Origin: a virus | Direction: 5' to 3' (one strand) | IMG/VR virus record: IMGVR_UViG_3300025652_000032 | Coordinates: 62,001-126,000 of that record | Length of the DNA stretch: 64,000 bases | In this document: in pieces, positions 47,658 to 55,616 of the stretch | Layout of the letters: each line of letters begins with the position of its first letter | Position numbering within the stretch: the stretch's first letter is position 1 | Notes under the pieces: model-generated | Database searches by the model: none | What the model saw: only the letters and a program-made list of their open reading frames with translations | Told to the model about the DNA's origin: nothing | Made by a program: the position numbers and the translations under genes

Positions 47658-48857
47658 TTATCCGAGTCTTCCGATGACGTTTTGTGCTTCTGATGCTCGT
47701 TGTTCTGTTGTGGATGCTTCACTTGCTGACATGGCGAGGAGTCCCTCACTACCCAACGATTCCTGAATACCTGCAATCGCATTCTTTGCTGAAGCAGATA
47801 CAGTATCTATTGCACCCTGAGCAAACTCCGTGATGCCCGACTGCACTGATCTAACAGCGTTTCCTACTTCTCCGGCGAGTTCATTTGCCTTTTCCTTTGC
47901 TTGATTGATTGCATCTGCACCTGCTGCAACAAACGGAGGTGCTTCTGGTAACTCTGGAGTTGGGATCGAGAATGTTCCTGACGGGATTGACGTTCCTTGC
48001 TCAAATGCCTGTAGTGCATCGAGTTTACCCTGAAGATCAGGATTTGCAAACTCCTTCATTAACTGACCAGTCCAACACGGATTCGATCGTACTGCCGCAA
48101 TCAAAGTGTTTGCAGTTCCATACTTCTGTACCATGTCTCTCATGTTAGAGAGATTAGAAACTGTTTGGTTGTAACTGTCCAACGCATTGTTTTTTGTTTC
48201 GGTTAGGTTAAGTGTGAGATCAGTTACTTGTTGAACAAGTTCATTTTCTTGGATGTCACCACCAAGGAATGAACCAATTGTTTGTTGAAGTATATTGTTA
48301 GACGCACCGACCGATTGCATCAGTGTAAGTCCACCGTCTTCAAGAATTAAATTGAAGTTTGGTCCAAAGTTATCTTCGATCACATCCTGTCCGGGAAGTC
48401 GAAGGTTTGCCTTCATGCTGTTGAATGTATCAGACAGACTCACAATATTATTCTGGTTGAAGGCATTGGCATCAAGTGTGTTGACAGCACCAGACATTCT
48501 GTCCGTTGCGTCTTTGATGTTGTTGAGAATTCCTGCGTTTGGACTTCCGATTTGTGCGCCGGGTTGTCCGTTCAATTCACCGAGCAAATTGTTCATACTC
48601 TGTAGTGCATCAATAGTTGACTGTTGTAGACCACCTGCCTCACCGGCGGGTGGTTGGTTATCTAAGATATTTGTGATAGACAGTTCGTTATCCTGTGCAA
48701 CTGCCTTCGCTGTGTTGACGATCGTGCCAACGGGGTTCTGAAAGGCGTTGCCAGTCATCACATCGTTGATGATGTCTAGTGAAGTTTGACCAAGATCTTG
48801 TGTCTGGGGATCGCACTGTGGATCGAGTGGGTTGAAATCTTCTAGACTTAATGGCAT
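47658..48857 (-). CDS. Helical structural protein following PAAR gene, 399 aa
   Basis: The start is the ATG at 48857 (MPLSLEDFNPLDPQ), coupled to the PAAR stop by a TAATG overlap; a longer frame would run into the PAAR gene. The protein is rich in Asn, Gln, Ala and Leu and largely helical (DALQSMNNLLGELNG; LVQQVTDLTLNLTETKNNAL; EKANELAGEVGNAVRSVQSG), with a Pro-rich link (GTFSIPTPELPEAPPF). A lone conserved-looking segment is RSNPCWTGQLMKEFANPDLQ. No membrane segment or enzyme motif is evident. I do not recognise it. Strict coupling to the spike tip suggests a hub, spike-associated or delivered protein, but this is inference. Confidence 0.7.
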   Translation of the reverse strand: MPLSLEDFNPLDPQCDPQTQDLGQTSLDIINDVMTGNAFQNPVGTIVNTAKAVAQDNELSITNILDNQPPAGEAGGLQQSTIDALQSMNNLLGELNGQPGAQIGSPNAGILNNIKDATDRMSGAVNTLDANAFNQNNIVSLSDTFNSMKANLRLPGQDVIEDNFGPNFNLILEDGGLTLMQSVGASNNILQQTIGSFLGGDIQENELVQQVTDLTLNLTETKNNALDSYNQTVSNLSNMRDMVQKYGTANTLIAAVRSNPCWTGQLMKEFANPDLQGKLDALQAFEQGTSIPSGTFSIPTPELPEAPPFVAAGADAINQAKEKANELAGEVGNAVRSVQSGITEFAQGAIDTVSASAKNAIAGIQESLGSEGLLAMSASEASTTEQRASEAQNVIGRLG

Positions 48858-49129
48858 TATCCGGCCCTCACATTTCCTGAACCTGTTGCTGAGTGTCCAC
48901 ATGATGCGGCATCACCTGCACGACATACTGGTATTCCGCCGACTCTAACCATACCAGATCCCGTCACTATAACGGGGGCAGTGTGTTGGTTAGGACAATC
49001 TCCGCCGCAGTGATTTGCAATCAAACTCCCAATGTGTGCAACAGGCATTCCGTTCACCTTGACGTTTGAGTTTCCTGTTAAGATTGTATTTCCGGCCGTG
49101 TCCATTCCGACTCTTGATATTCCTGGCAT
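48857..49129 (-). CDS. PAAR-domain spike tip protein (gp5.4-like)
   Basis: The 90-aa product is a full PAAR protein, the sharp metal-bearing cone that caps the central spike of contractile tails (T4 gp5.4, T6SS PAAR). The two repeats are visible: NTILTGNSNVKVNGMPVAHI with the following GSLIANHCGGDC, and PVIVTGSGMVRVGGIPVCRA with GDAASCGHSATG. The His and Cys residues (HIG, NHC, GDC, VCRAG, SCGH) are candidate metal ligands. A GGAGGAG ribosome site lies just upstream and a TATAAATA box directly before it. It is separated from gp5 by about 6.5 kb of accessory genes. Confidence 0.93.
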   Translation of the reverse strand: MPGISRVGMDTAGNTILTGNSNVKVNGMPVAHIGSLIANHCGGDCPNQHTAPVIVTGSGMVRVGGIPVCRAGDAASCGHSATGSGNVRAG

Positions 49130-49145
49130 GATATCTCCTCCAGTT

Positions 49146-49153
49146 TATTTATA
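49146..49153 (-). promoter_or_regulatory. Late promoter TATAAATA before PAAR gene
   Basis: Minus-strand TATAAATA lies 17 bases from the PAAR start codon in a 26-base gap. Transcription starting about six bases beyond the box would give a very short leader of around 11 nt that still contains GAGGAG. So the PAAR gene and the 399-, 945-, 1371- and 1653-aa genes behind it may form one late transcript. Confidence 0.7.
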
Positions 49154-49155
49154 CG

Positions 49156-49893
49156 TCAACCAAACGCCTTTACGATTACTTTTCCAGCACCACCATCATT
49201 GGCCGCAGTGTTGTTTTCTGAAGCACCACCTCCACCACCACCACCGGGAACCTGTCCTACCGCAGCAGCAGAACCAAGTGCGCCTTCAGTTCCAGCACCA
49301 CCACCATTACCACCATCGGGATTTGCACCATCACCACCATCAGTTCCTGCTATGGCAGTACCAGAACCAAAAGTTCTATTTGTAGCATCTCCACCGTCCG
49401 TGTTTACTAAATTTCCATTTTGTGCAACACCGCCTTCACCTCGAAGACCACCACCGAAGGCAGTTGCACTTCTTCCACCCTCACCACCACCTGCTATGAT
49501 ATCACTGAATGTGGTGATTGTGCTACTACTTCTTTTGTGTAAAGTGAGTTGTGTGTCTCCTCCATCACTTCCCATAGACGATGCATTTGCGCCCTTTGCA
49601 CCACCTGCACCTACCGTAAAAGTTAAAGTGTCATCTTTACGAAGATCTGTTATTCGAATTTGGTGTTTGACATATGCACCACCACCACCGCCTTGACCGT
49701 TGGTGTGTGACGATCCACCTCTACCACCGGCGACTGACCCAACTCCACCGCCGCCTCCACCACCATACATCTCGACTTCGATGAAAACAACTCCGGAAGG
49801 TATGGTATATGTTTGAGTGCCTGTCGAAGTGATGTTCGTGGTACTCAATACTTGATATGCTCTTCCGCTTGCTGCTCTACTTGCACCAATCAT
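49156..49893 (-). CDS. Glycine-rich adhesin-like protein, 245 aa
   Basis: After a short start (MIGASRAASGRAYQVLSTTN) comes TYTIPSGVVFIEVEMYGGGG, the entry of the glycine-rich fibre-tip domain, then long Gly runs (GGGGGGGVGSVAGGRGGSS; GGGGGAYVKHQIRITDL) and the strand LTFTVGAGGAKGAN. It ends GGGGGGGASENNTAANDGGA followed by GKVIVKAFG, a typical closing strand. Such Gly-rich domains form polyglycine sandwiches in phage adhesins such as gp38 of T2-like phages. The gene overlaps the preceding fibre by four bases (ATGA), so it is probably the tip adhesin of that fibre. The family is clear; receptor specificity is unknown. Confidence 0.8.
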   Translation of the reverse strand: MIGASRAASGRAYQVLSTTNITSTGTQTYTIPSGVVFIEVEMYGGGGGGGVGSVAGGRGGSSHTNGQGGGGGAYVKHQIRITDLRKDDTLTFTVGAGGAKGANASSMGSDGGDTQLTLHKRSSSTITTFSDIIAGGGEGGRSATAFGGGLRGEGGVAQNGNLVNTDGGDATNRTFGSGTAIAGTDGGDGANPDGGNGGGAGTEGALGSAAAVGQVPGGGGGGGASENNTAANDGGAGKVIVKAFG

Positions 49894-51950
49894 GAGAAGT
49901 TAATTCCACCTACAAATCCATAGATGTTTGATCCGGCGTCTATTGTGACGAACGATAGAATGTCGATACCGGATGCCGTGAGTGTTGGTGCAACATTACC
50001 GGGCCACTTGACTGCTGATGCCCAAGTTGTTGTGTTTGCACCACCGTTTGTGATCAGGAGTGTGAGGGTTCCTGCATTGCCAGTTGCTGGTGGATTCGTG
50101 AAACTAAATTCACAGTTTCCGTTTCCGGTTACAGTCTGCACATTACCGGCAGAGAAATCAATCGCAGTATTACCAGTGATTGTTCCGATTGCATTTACAG
50201 TTTCTGCGTAGTCCTTGAACTTGGGTCTTTCGAGTTGGTTATCTTGGAAGTTTATCGCACTTCCGAAAGTAGATCCACCAGTAACGTGAAGTCCTGCGTT
50301 TAAAGTAACACCACTACCAGCAGAAATGCCACCAAGCGAAAGTAGATCGGTGCCGGGATTGTAGATCAACCCATCAGCACCAGTGCCGCTGTCTACCTTT
50401 GCTGCAAGATTTGCTGTTGCCGCCCCCTGAGCATGATCTGCAAAAATGATATTATAATCATTATCATCACTTTTCCCTTGCAATTGCACTTGAGCAGCAG
50501 TCGTCGCCGTTGCGGCCGCACCAGAACATGCAAGTGAGTTGGTTGCGGTTCCTACCATCACACCACCACTCATGATAACTCCACCCACAGTTGAGGTGCC
50601 GTCTGATGTCAGTGTTGCACAATGAACATGCCCACCACTGATACCACCGTCCGCTGAGATTCCTCCGTCTGTGTGTATGTTACCATCTACCTGAAGTGCG
50701 CCGGCGGAGTTGATTGATCCGAATGTTACACCACCATCAGCAGATAATCCTGCTGGAGCATAAAGACCAGTCGCGGTTCCGTGTGCGAACGTAACACCAC
50801 CCGCCATCAGAACTAAATTATCTGCACTCGGGAATGAAAGTTTTGTGTCTTCATCACCGCTGTGTTGTAATTCATCCGGGAGTTTCACCGTGGCCGCGTT
50901 GAGAGAGACGATATCCGCATTGGTACTGATGGTGGTGCTGTTCAATGTAATTACATCATGGCTATCTCTAACAAAAATAGTGTTACTATTTCCTACACCG
51001 TCCAAATCTCCAATCCTTACGTTTGTGCCGACATCTGCCTTAAAAATAGAATCACCAGACGAATTTAAAATACTATGATTACCACCAAATTGTATGTCAC
51101 TACCGACAGTAATACCGCCGTCTGATGAAAGTCCTGCAACGTGTAGGATAAGGTTGCTACTTGTTATTCCGCCTGTTGCTCCGTTGAATGTAGCGACACC
51201 AACAAGATCAGTAAGTGTAACATCACCCGTTGCTCCGTTGACAGTTGATACACCTTGGACATCTCCAGCAGCACCATTGAATGTAGCGACACCAACGAGA
51301 TCGGTTAGTGTAACATCACCAGATACGCCATTCACCGTAGTAACGACGGACGCAGCAGTCATACCATTAGGAAATTTTATTTGATCTGCGACATGTAATA
51401 TATCAGCAGTGATCGAACCAACAGAAATTCCGGCAACTGCAACGATCGCGTCTGGATCTATACCTAACGTCAACCCATATAAGGTAAGTCCCGTGTCATC
51501 TACATTAAGATCTGGTCCAGTACAACACGGTCCCATTTCACCCTGTCTACCTTGTGGGCCGCGAGGACCCTGTGAACCTGCTGGGCCCCGAGATCCGGTT
51601 GCACCAGATCTGAGTGGGACTTCTGCATCTTCTTGAGTTATAACTGGTCGGGAATCTTCGGGTATATCAACAGCGAACGACTTGAGATCAAAAGACTCTG
51701 TTTGCTTTTTACCTATTGATTCAGTTTTCGAAAACTTCCGGGGACCACCCTTTGGTTTATTATTTACGTTTCCCCCATCGATCGAAGTGCTAGATATAGA
51801 TAAACCAGATCCAGTCGGTAATTCTATATTACCCTGTCTGTCTTCGATAGATTTTTCCGGTGCATCTTCCTGAGTATCTTGATACAGATCTTCTTCGTTA
51901 TCAACATCCGGATCTGTCGCTCGTTGGTAGTCATTTAATTCATCGGACAT
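49890..51950 (-). CDS. Tail fibre with collagen-like segment, 686 aa
   Basis: The first 110 residues are acidic and hydrophilic (MSDELNDYQRATDPDVDNEE...). Residues about 115-140 are a collagen-like triplet run (GATGSRGPAGSQGPRGPQG...), a trimeric rod. A beta-repeat shaft follows, with a 31-residue unit present twice (GDVTLTDLVGVATFNGA), then fibre repeats such as GLSADGGVTFGSI and GGISADGGISGGH, all fitting a trimeric beta-structured fibre. The C-terminus (DNQLERPKFKDYAETVNAIG; GNAGTLTLLITNGGANTTTW; IYGFVGGINFS) is a known type of fibre end domain. It precedes the Gly-rich adhesin. Confidence 0.82.
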   Translation of the reverse strand: MSDELNDYQRATDPDVDNEEDLYQDTQEDAPEKSIEDRQGNIELPTGSGLSISSTSIDGGNVNNKPKGGPRKFSKTESIGKKQTESFDLKSFAVDIPEDSRPVITQEDAEVPLRSGATGSRGPAGSQGPRGPQGRQGEMGPCCTGPDLNVDDTGLTLYGLTLGIDPDAIVAVAGISVGSITADILHVADQIKFPNGMTAASVVTTVNGVSGDVTLTDLVGVATFNGAAGDVQGVSTVNGATGDVTLTDLVGVATFNGATGGITSSNLILHVAGLSSDGGITVGSDIQFGGNHSILNSSGDSIFKADVGTNVRIGDLDGVGNSNTIFVRDSHDVITLNSTTISTNADIVSLNAATVKLPDELQHSGDEDTKLSFPSADNLVLMAGGVTFAHGTATGLYAPAGLSADGGVTFGSINSAGALQVDGNIHTDGGISADGGISGGHVHCATLTSDGTSTVGGVIMSGGVMVGTATNSLACSGAAATATTAAQVQLQGKSDDNDYNIIFADHAQGAATANLAAKVDSGTGADGLIYNPGTDLLSLGGISAGSGVTLNAGLHVTGGSTFGSAINFQDNQLERPKFKDYAETVNAIGTITGNTAIDFSAGNVQTVTGNGNCEFSFTNPPATGNAGTLTLLITNGGANTTTWASAVKWPGNVAPTLTASGIDILSFVTIDAGSNIYGFVGGINFS
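51184..51320 (-). repeat. Near-perfect 44-base direct repeat in fibre gene
   Basis: A 44-base unit at 51184-51227 recurs at 51277-51320 with three mismatches. The 93-base period equals 31 codons, so the reading frame is kept. It encodes the GDVTLTDLVGVATFN shaft unit. This points to recent duplication of a shaft repeat and a possible means to vary fibre length. Confidence 0.85.
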
Positions 51951-51965
51951 AGTTCACCACCATTC

Positions 51966-52826
51966 TCAGTATGATCCACCACCCGAAGTCGATCTTGTAG
52001 AAACGGATCGTGATGGTTGTGTACCCTGAGTAGATATGGTTGTTCTTCCAGAAAGGGTGTTTGTCATTGAAGATTCTAATGAACTTACGTTACCTACAGG
52101 TTTAGTTGGAGGTGTTTCTTCGCATCCACAATTAGTTTCAAATTGTAAACCACCAGAGTTTACAAACCCAAGGAGGGCCTCCCTAAAAATCCAAGATGTG
52201 TCATATCCACCGGACCGAAACTCCTGAATTTCCGGGGAAACATTTGGAAAATTTGGACCAGGAGATGACGATATTTTTCCGATTCTATTTTGACACACTT
52301 TATGTGTTTGGGTATAGGATCTATTCTTTGTTGATGTGCATAATTTATTTGCGTGAAGACAATAGTCACACGATCCTGCATCACGAATAATAAATGATTC
52401 TCCCGACAAGGTAACTGAATCAGTCGAATTAGTAGAAGGAACAAGTGCAAACGCACGATAAGGATTTCCATCTCCTAACCCGTATCGATCTAACGCGGAT
52501 GCATAGTCAGCAGCAGTAAAACACTCGCTAGTTTCTTCTTCATTAATAGTAGAAGTTACAACCGCATTGAGACATCTTTTATATTCTTGTAGTGATGTTG
52601 TTTCGTCACCAAACGAATCTTCCGTAAATTTAATTGTAATGTCAATCTTAGACAATTTAGTTTGTAAACATTTACCAGAACAACTAACCGGTCCTTTTGT
52701 CGCAGATTTCTTTGAAAATACAGATAGATTCGGTAATTCAGAAGGTTTGACTACTGGAGGTGCATACAGGGCATTATAAAATCTAAGTGTCAACAGATTT
52801 GCGTAGTTTTGATTTATACTGGCCAT
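51966..52826 (-). CDS. Uncharacterised 286-aa protein with paired cysteines
   Basis: I do not recognise this protein. It opens MASINQNYANLLTLRFYNAL and has about a dozen Cys, several as likely pairs (SCSGKC; GSCDYCLHANKLC; TNCGCEETPP). The stretch EIQEFRSGGYDTSWIFREAL is hydrophilic with aromatic residues. The tail is Ser/Thr/Gly-rich (TISTQGTQPSRSVSTRST). No signal peptide or membrane segment is seen. It lies directly after the 910-aa cysteine-rich gene with GAGGAAACC before its ATG, and precedes the collagen fibre. The company suggests a structural role linked to these adhesins. Confidence 0.65.
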   Translation of the reverse strand: MASINQNYANLLTLRFYNALYAPPVVKPSELPNLSVFSKKSATKGPVSCSGKCLQTKLSKIDITIKFTEDSFGDETTSLQEYKRCLNAVVTSTINEEETSECFTAADYASALDRYGLGDGNPYRAFALVPSTNSTDSVTLSGESFIIRDAGSCDYCLHANKLCTSTKNRSYTQTHKVCQNRIGKISSSPGPNFPNVSPEIQEFRSGGYDTSWIFREALLGFVNSGGLQFETNCGCEETPPTKPVGNVSSLESSMTNTLSGRTTISTQGTQPSRSVSTRSTSGGGSY

Positions 52827-52883
52827 GGTTTCCTCGTTTAAATTTTCTTAATATCGTACACATCTATTTAGTAAAATCAATGA

Positions 52884-55616
52884 TCAACCACTACCGGGGA
52901 GAGAACAAGGATTGGGGTTACATCGGCCGCCTCTGAAGGTGTGCCCGATCCGGGCACAATCCTCTGGTGTCCTTTGGGAACACAGACCAAACGGTGAACA
53001 ACATGCACCGGGTGTTTCCTCTGGTGGATCCTCACCACAGATACAATCCATCAACGCGAAGAGCGGTGCGCCTTGAAAGCATGTGCATGGTTCATTACTC
53101 TGTCCCGAACATTGACACTCCGACTCACACGATGGGGCAGGTGTACAATTATTTTCGTCACACCAGTTGAATGGACAAGTCGGATCACATAATCTAGTCG
53201 GATCCGGTACGCAATCTCCACCCTGACAGAATTTACAGTCCGGACATCCACCCACACAGGATCCACCCACACAACTACCACACGGAGTGTCAGCACATTC
53301 TACACAACCAACTCCCGGTACACAACTTTCACACGCGGCAGGATCACAGCAACTTCCTTCGCAGCATATTTGTCCGTTCGGACAACAGGTTCCATCTCCA
53401 CAACATACTTCGTCCTCGACGCAACAATAAATTGAGTTGTCGGTAAAGTCATCACAGCACTTGTTTCCTGCCGAGCAACACGATCCATCATCACAACAGT
53501 CTCCGTCACAAGTCGAGTTCCCACATTGACCAATACCATTAAGAAAGTCTAAGAATTCACACTCTTGACATGTACCATTACATGGATCTGGTAATCCCAT
53601 GTTCTGGGGTGTATTACAAAACCCGACTCCAGTTCCTTGTGAAAGATCACACACCAGACAACCAGTACAAGCAACCGGACATCCGGGATCTTGACATTGA
53701 CAATCTACACAAAATTGTCCGTTAGGGCAGTTATTATTGTTGGAAGATGTACATTCAGAAAACACAGTTCCGGGGATTGGAAGACAAGTATCACAACAAC
53801 CACATATAGTTTCGTCAGTCTCACACACTAAACCATTCCAGATTTGACAATCCTCACAGTTATCATCACATAGACATGTGGATGGGTTTAGCGTTGTTCC
53901 GGTCGGACAAAAAGGTGGATCTGAACAATTACCATCTCCATCACAACTAGAACATACTGGACAATTTTCAACGCAAAAATGATTATCCCCAGAACTGGTA
54001 CACTCTTCACAGTTTCGGCAAACCGGAATGTTACATTCACAATCAGGTTCTTCGCGGGTAAAACAAGGATCACAGTCAGTTACCGTACACCTATTTCCGC
54101 CTGGTATTTGACTACATTCTTCACACGGTGGACAATCGCCGTCTGAATCACACTGATCACAACCACTACCCTCACCACATCCGAATTCTGAAGGACAGCA
54201 GAACCCACCGGGACAACAGTCAAATCCGGGATCACATTCCTGTCCGGGACAATTACAGTTATCAGTTGTGGGGTTGTCTACACACTCCCCATTTTGACAC
54301 CATGTGCAATTTAACCCATCAGTTCCACATGAAGTTTCGTTGTCTTTCGGTGTGCATGTACCCACACCATTTTCGTTTAGACTGCATTCTGTGCATTCAT
54401 TGCCACAATCTGCATCCACCTCACAAGCAGATTGGGCACAACCAAATCCATCAATACACCTTTGTACTATGTTCCCTGGCCCGTTGGCACCGAATTCCTG
54501 TGCATTGCAGCAGTTAAAGGAGTCACTAACTCCGTTAATAAAGTTTTCACAACAAACATGACCTACCTTGCAATCACAATTAGTCCCATCCTCTTGATCC
54601 CTTGCCAGTCGGCATATACCACCATCGATCGCCGCCAGACAATTACAGAAGACGGACCCGAACACTGGATGGACACAATCTACACAATTTTCTTGATCAC
54701 CGTCAATAAGTTCTCGTACTCCAATGGTTTGACTGGGGACCCCCGCCATATCCACATCAAGACACACACTGTTACAAGGGCAGTCTTCACATATACAAGT
54801 CCCTGAGATACATTTAGAATTACATGAAGTACAATCTCCGTCATTATTACATTCTGGTGGAGCAACTGGATCACATGGATTTATGTTTTGGGTATCACAT
54901 GTTCCCATGATATCAATAACGTCAGTCGCATTTATAAATTCAATATCAATGATTGTTGATACTTGTGGAACAAGTCGAAGATCAACTGTATCTGAAATAA
55001 TAGTCGGTGTTGGTGGATTCGTCTCGATCTCGGCGGGAGCATCCTTCCAAGACAACATGTAAAAAGTCTGTTCTCCCCATGTAGTAGTATTACTTTCCAT
55101 TTGAGAGTCGGATCGATTGATTGTATATTGTCTCTCCTCGAAGATGATGATTGGATTGTCGGGATCTGTAGAATCCTTTCCTGTCCTTGTCATTTTTACG
55201 TCAGTTCCAAAAACCTCAATGAAAGATTGTCTTGCTTCTGGAGTATCAAATAACAGTTCAAAGTAATCCCCGAACGAGAGGCGATCTTCCTGCTGGGCCT
55301 TTCCGAACCAAGCAGCACGAACACCCCAATCATAGAATGGTACTAGGAAGTTTGGAATATTGGTTCCGTCAAGTGGTTCAAAACGAACACCAGTCATCTG
55401 TGTAATCGGTTGAATAAAATTATTGGGTGGACCAGTTGTGCGAGGAGACCATGGCAATTCTCCTAGTTCACCAACAAGTGGAACAGAATCTTGTCTTGTA
55501 TTGTCTTCACATCCCACACCAAAGCGAGTGTCCCAACCCGCCGATCCTTCAGGAAACCACTCAGAATCGTTGGAGTTTAAGTGTATTGTAATTGTATTTG
55601 GTCTGTCTGCTGGCAT
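52884..55616 (-). CDS. Cysteine-rich virion-type protein, 910 aa, about 128 Cys
   Basis: Residues 1-240 are ordinary protein (MPADRPNTITIHLNSNDSEW; FLVPFYDWGVRAAWFGKAQQ) with no clear family. From about residue 240 to the end nearly one residue in five is Cys, mostly as CC, CxC, CxxC and CNNDGDC-like units, with Gly, Asp, Asn and Pro between (NCPNGQFCVDCQCQDPGC; VCCGDGTCCPNGQICCEGS). The layout resembles tandem EGF-, granulin- or variable-surface-protein-like knots. The last 40 residues show the pattern GACC...G.C....P.DC...G....G..C...PC known from bacterial secreted Cys-rich repeats. The ATG overlaps the gp5 stop (TAATG). A virion role is inferred from position; disulfides cannot form in the cytoplasm, so folding after lysis or metal binding should be considered. 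Confidence 0.72.
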   Translation of the reverse strand: MPADRPNTITIHLNSNDSEWFPEGSAGWDTRFGVGCEDNTRQDSVPLVGELGELPWSPRTTGPPNNFIQPITQMTGVRFEPLDGTNIPNFLVPFYDWGVRAAWFGKAQQEDRLSFGDYFELLFDTPEARQSFIEVFGTDVKMTRTGKDSTDPDNPIIIFEERQYTINRSDSQMESNTTTWGEQTFYMLSWKDAPAEIETNPPTPTIISDTVDLRLVPQVSTIIDIEFINATDVIDIMGTCDTQNINPCDPVAPPECNNDGDCTSCNSKCISGTCICEDCPCNSVCLDVDMAGVPSQTIGVRELIDGDQENCVDCVHPVFGSVFCNCLAAIDGGICRLARDQEDGTNCDCKVGHVCCENFINGVSDSFNCCNAQEFGANGPGNIVQRCIDGFGCAQSACEVDADCGNECTECSLNENGVGTCTPKDNETSCGTDGLNCTWCQNGECVDNPTTDNCNCPGQECDPGFDCCPGGFCCPSEFGCGEGSGCDQCDSDGDCPPCEECSQIPGGNRCTVTDCDPCFTREEPDCECNIPVCRNCEECTSSGDNHFCVENCPVCSSCDGDGNCSDPPFCPTGTTLNPSTCLCDDNCEDCQIWNGLVCETDETICGCCDTCLPIPGTVFSECTSSNNNNCPNGQFCVDCQCQDPGCPVACTGCLVCDLSQGTGVGFCNTPQNMGLPDPCNGTCQECEFLDFLNGIGQCGNSTCDGDCCDDGSCCSAGNKCCDDFTDNSIYCCVEDEVCCGDGTCCPNGQICCEGSCCDPAACESCVPGVGCVECADTPCGSCVGGSCVGGCPDCKFCQGGDCVPDPTRLCDPTCPFNWCDENNCTPAPSCESECQCSGQSNEPCTCFQGAPLFALMDCICGEDPPEETPGACCSPFGLCSQRTPEDCARIGHTFRGGRCNPNPCSLPGSG

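Noticed and set aside
47657-47782. Extended N-terminus of the 945-aa protein
   Set aside because: The added 42 residues overlap the 399-aa gene in another frame and are not structural-protein-like; MSSFSAPRLF next to the previous stop is a better start.
49199-49696. 165-aa Pro-rich plus-strand frame
   Set aside because: It is the reverse complement of GGN Gly codons in the Gly-rich adhesin (GGN opposite NCC gives Pro).
54128-54806. Plus-strand open frames opposite the 910-aa gene
   Set aside because: Same effect: reverse complements of TGT/TGC-rich sequence avoid stops. Composition is not protein-like and the minus frame is much longer.
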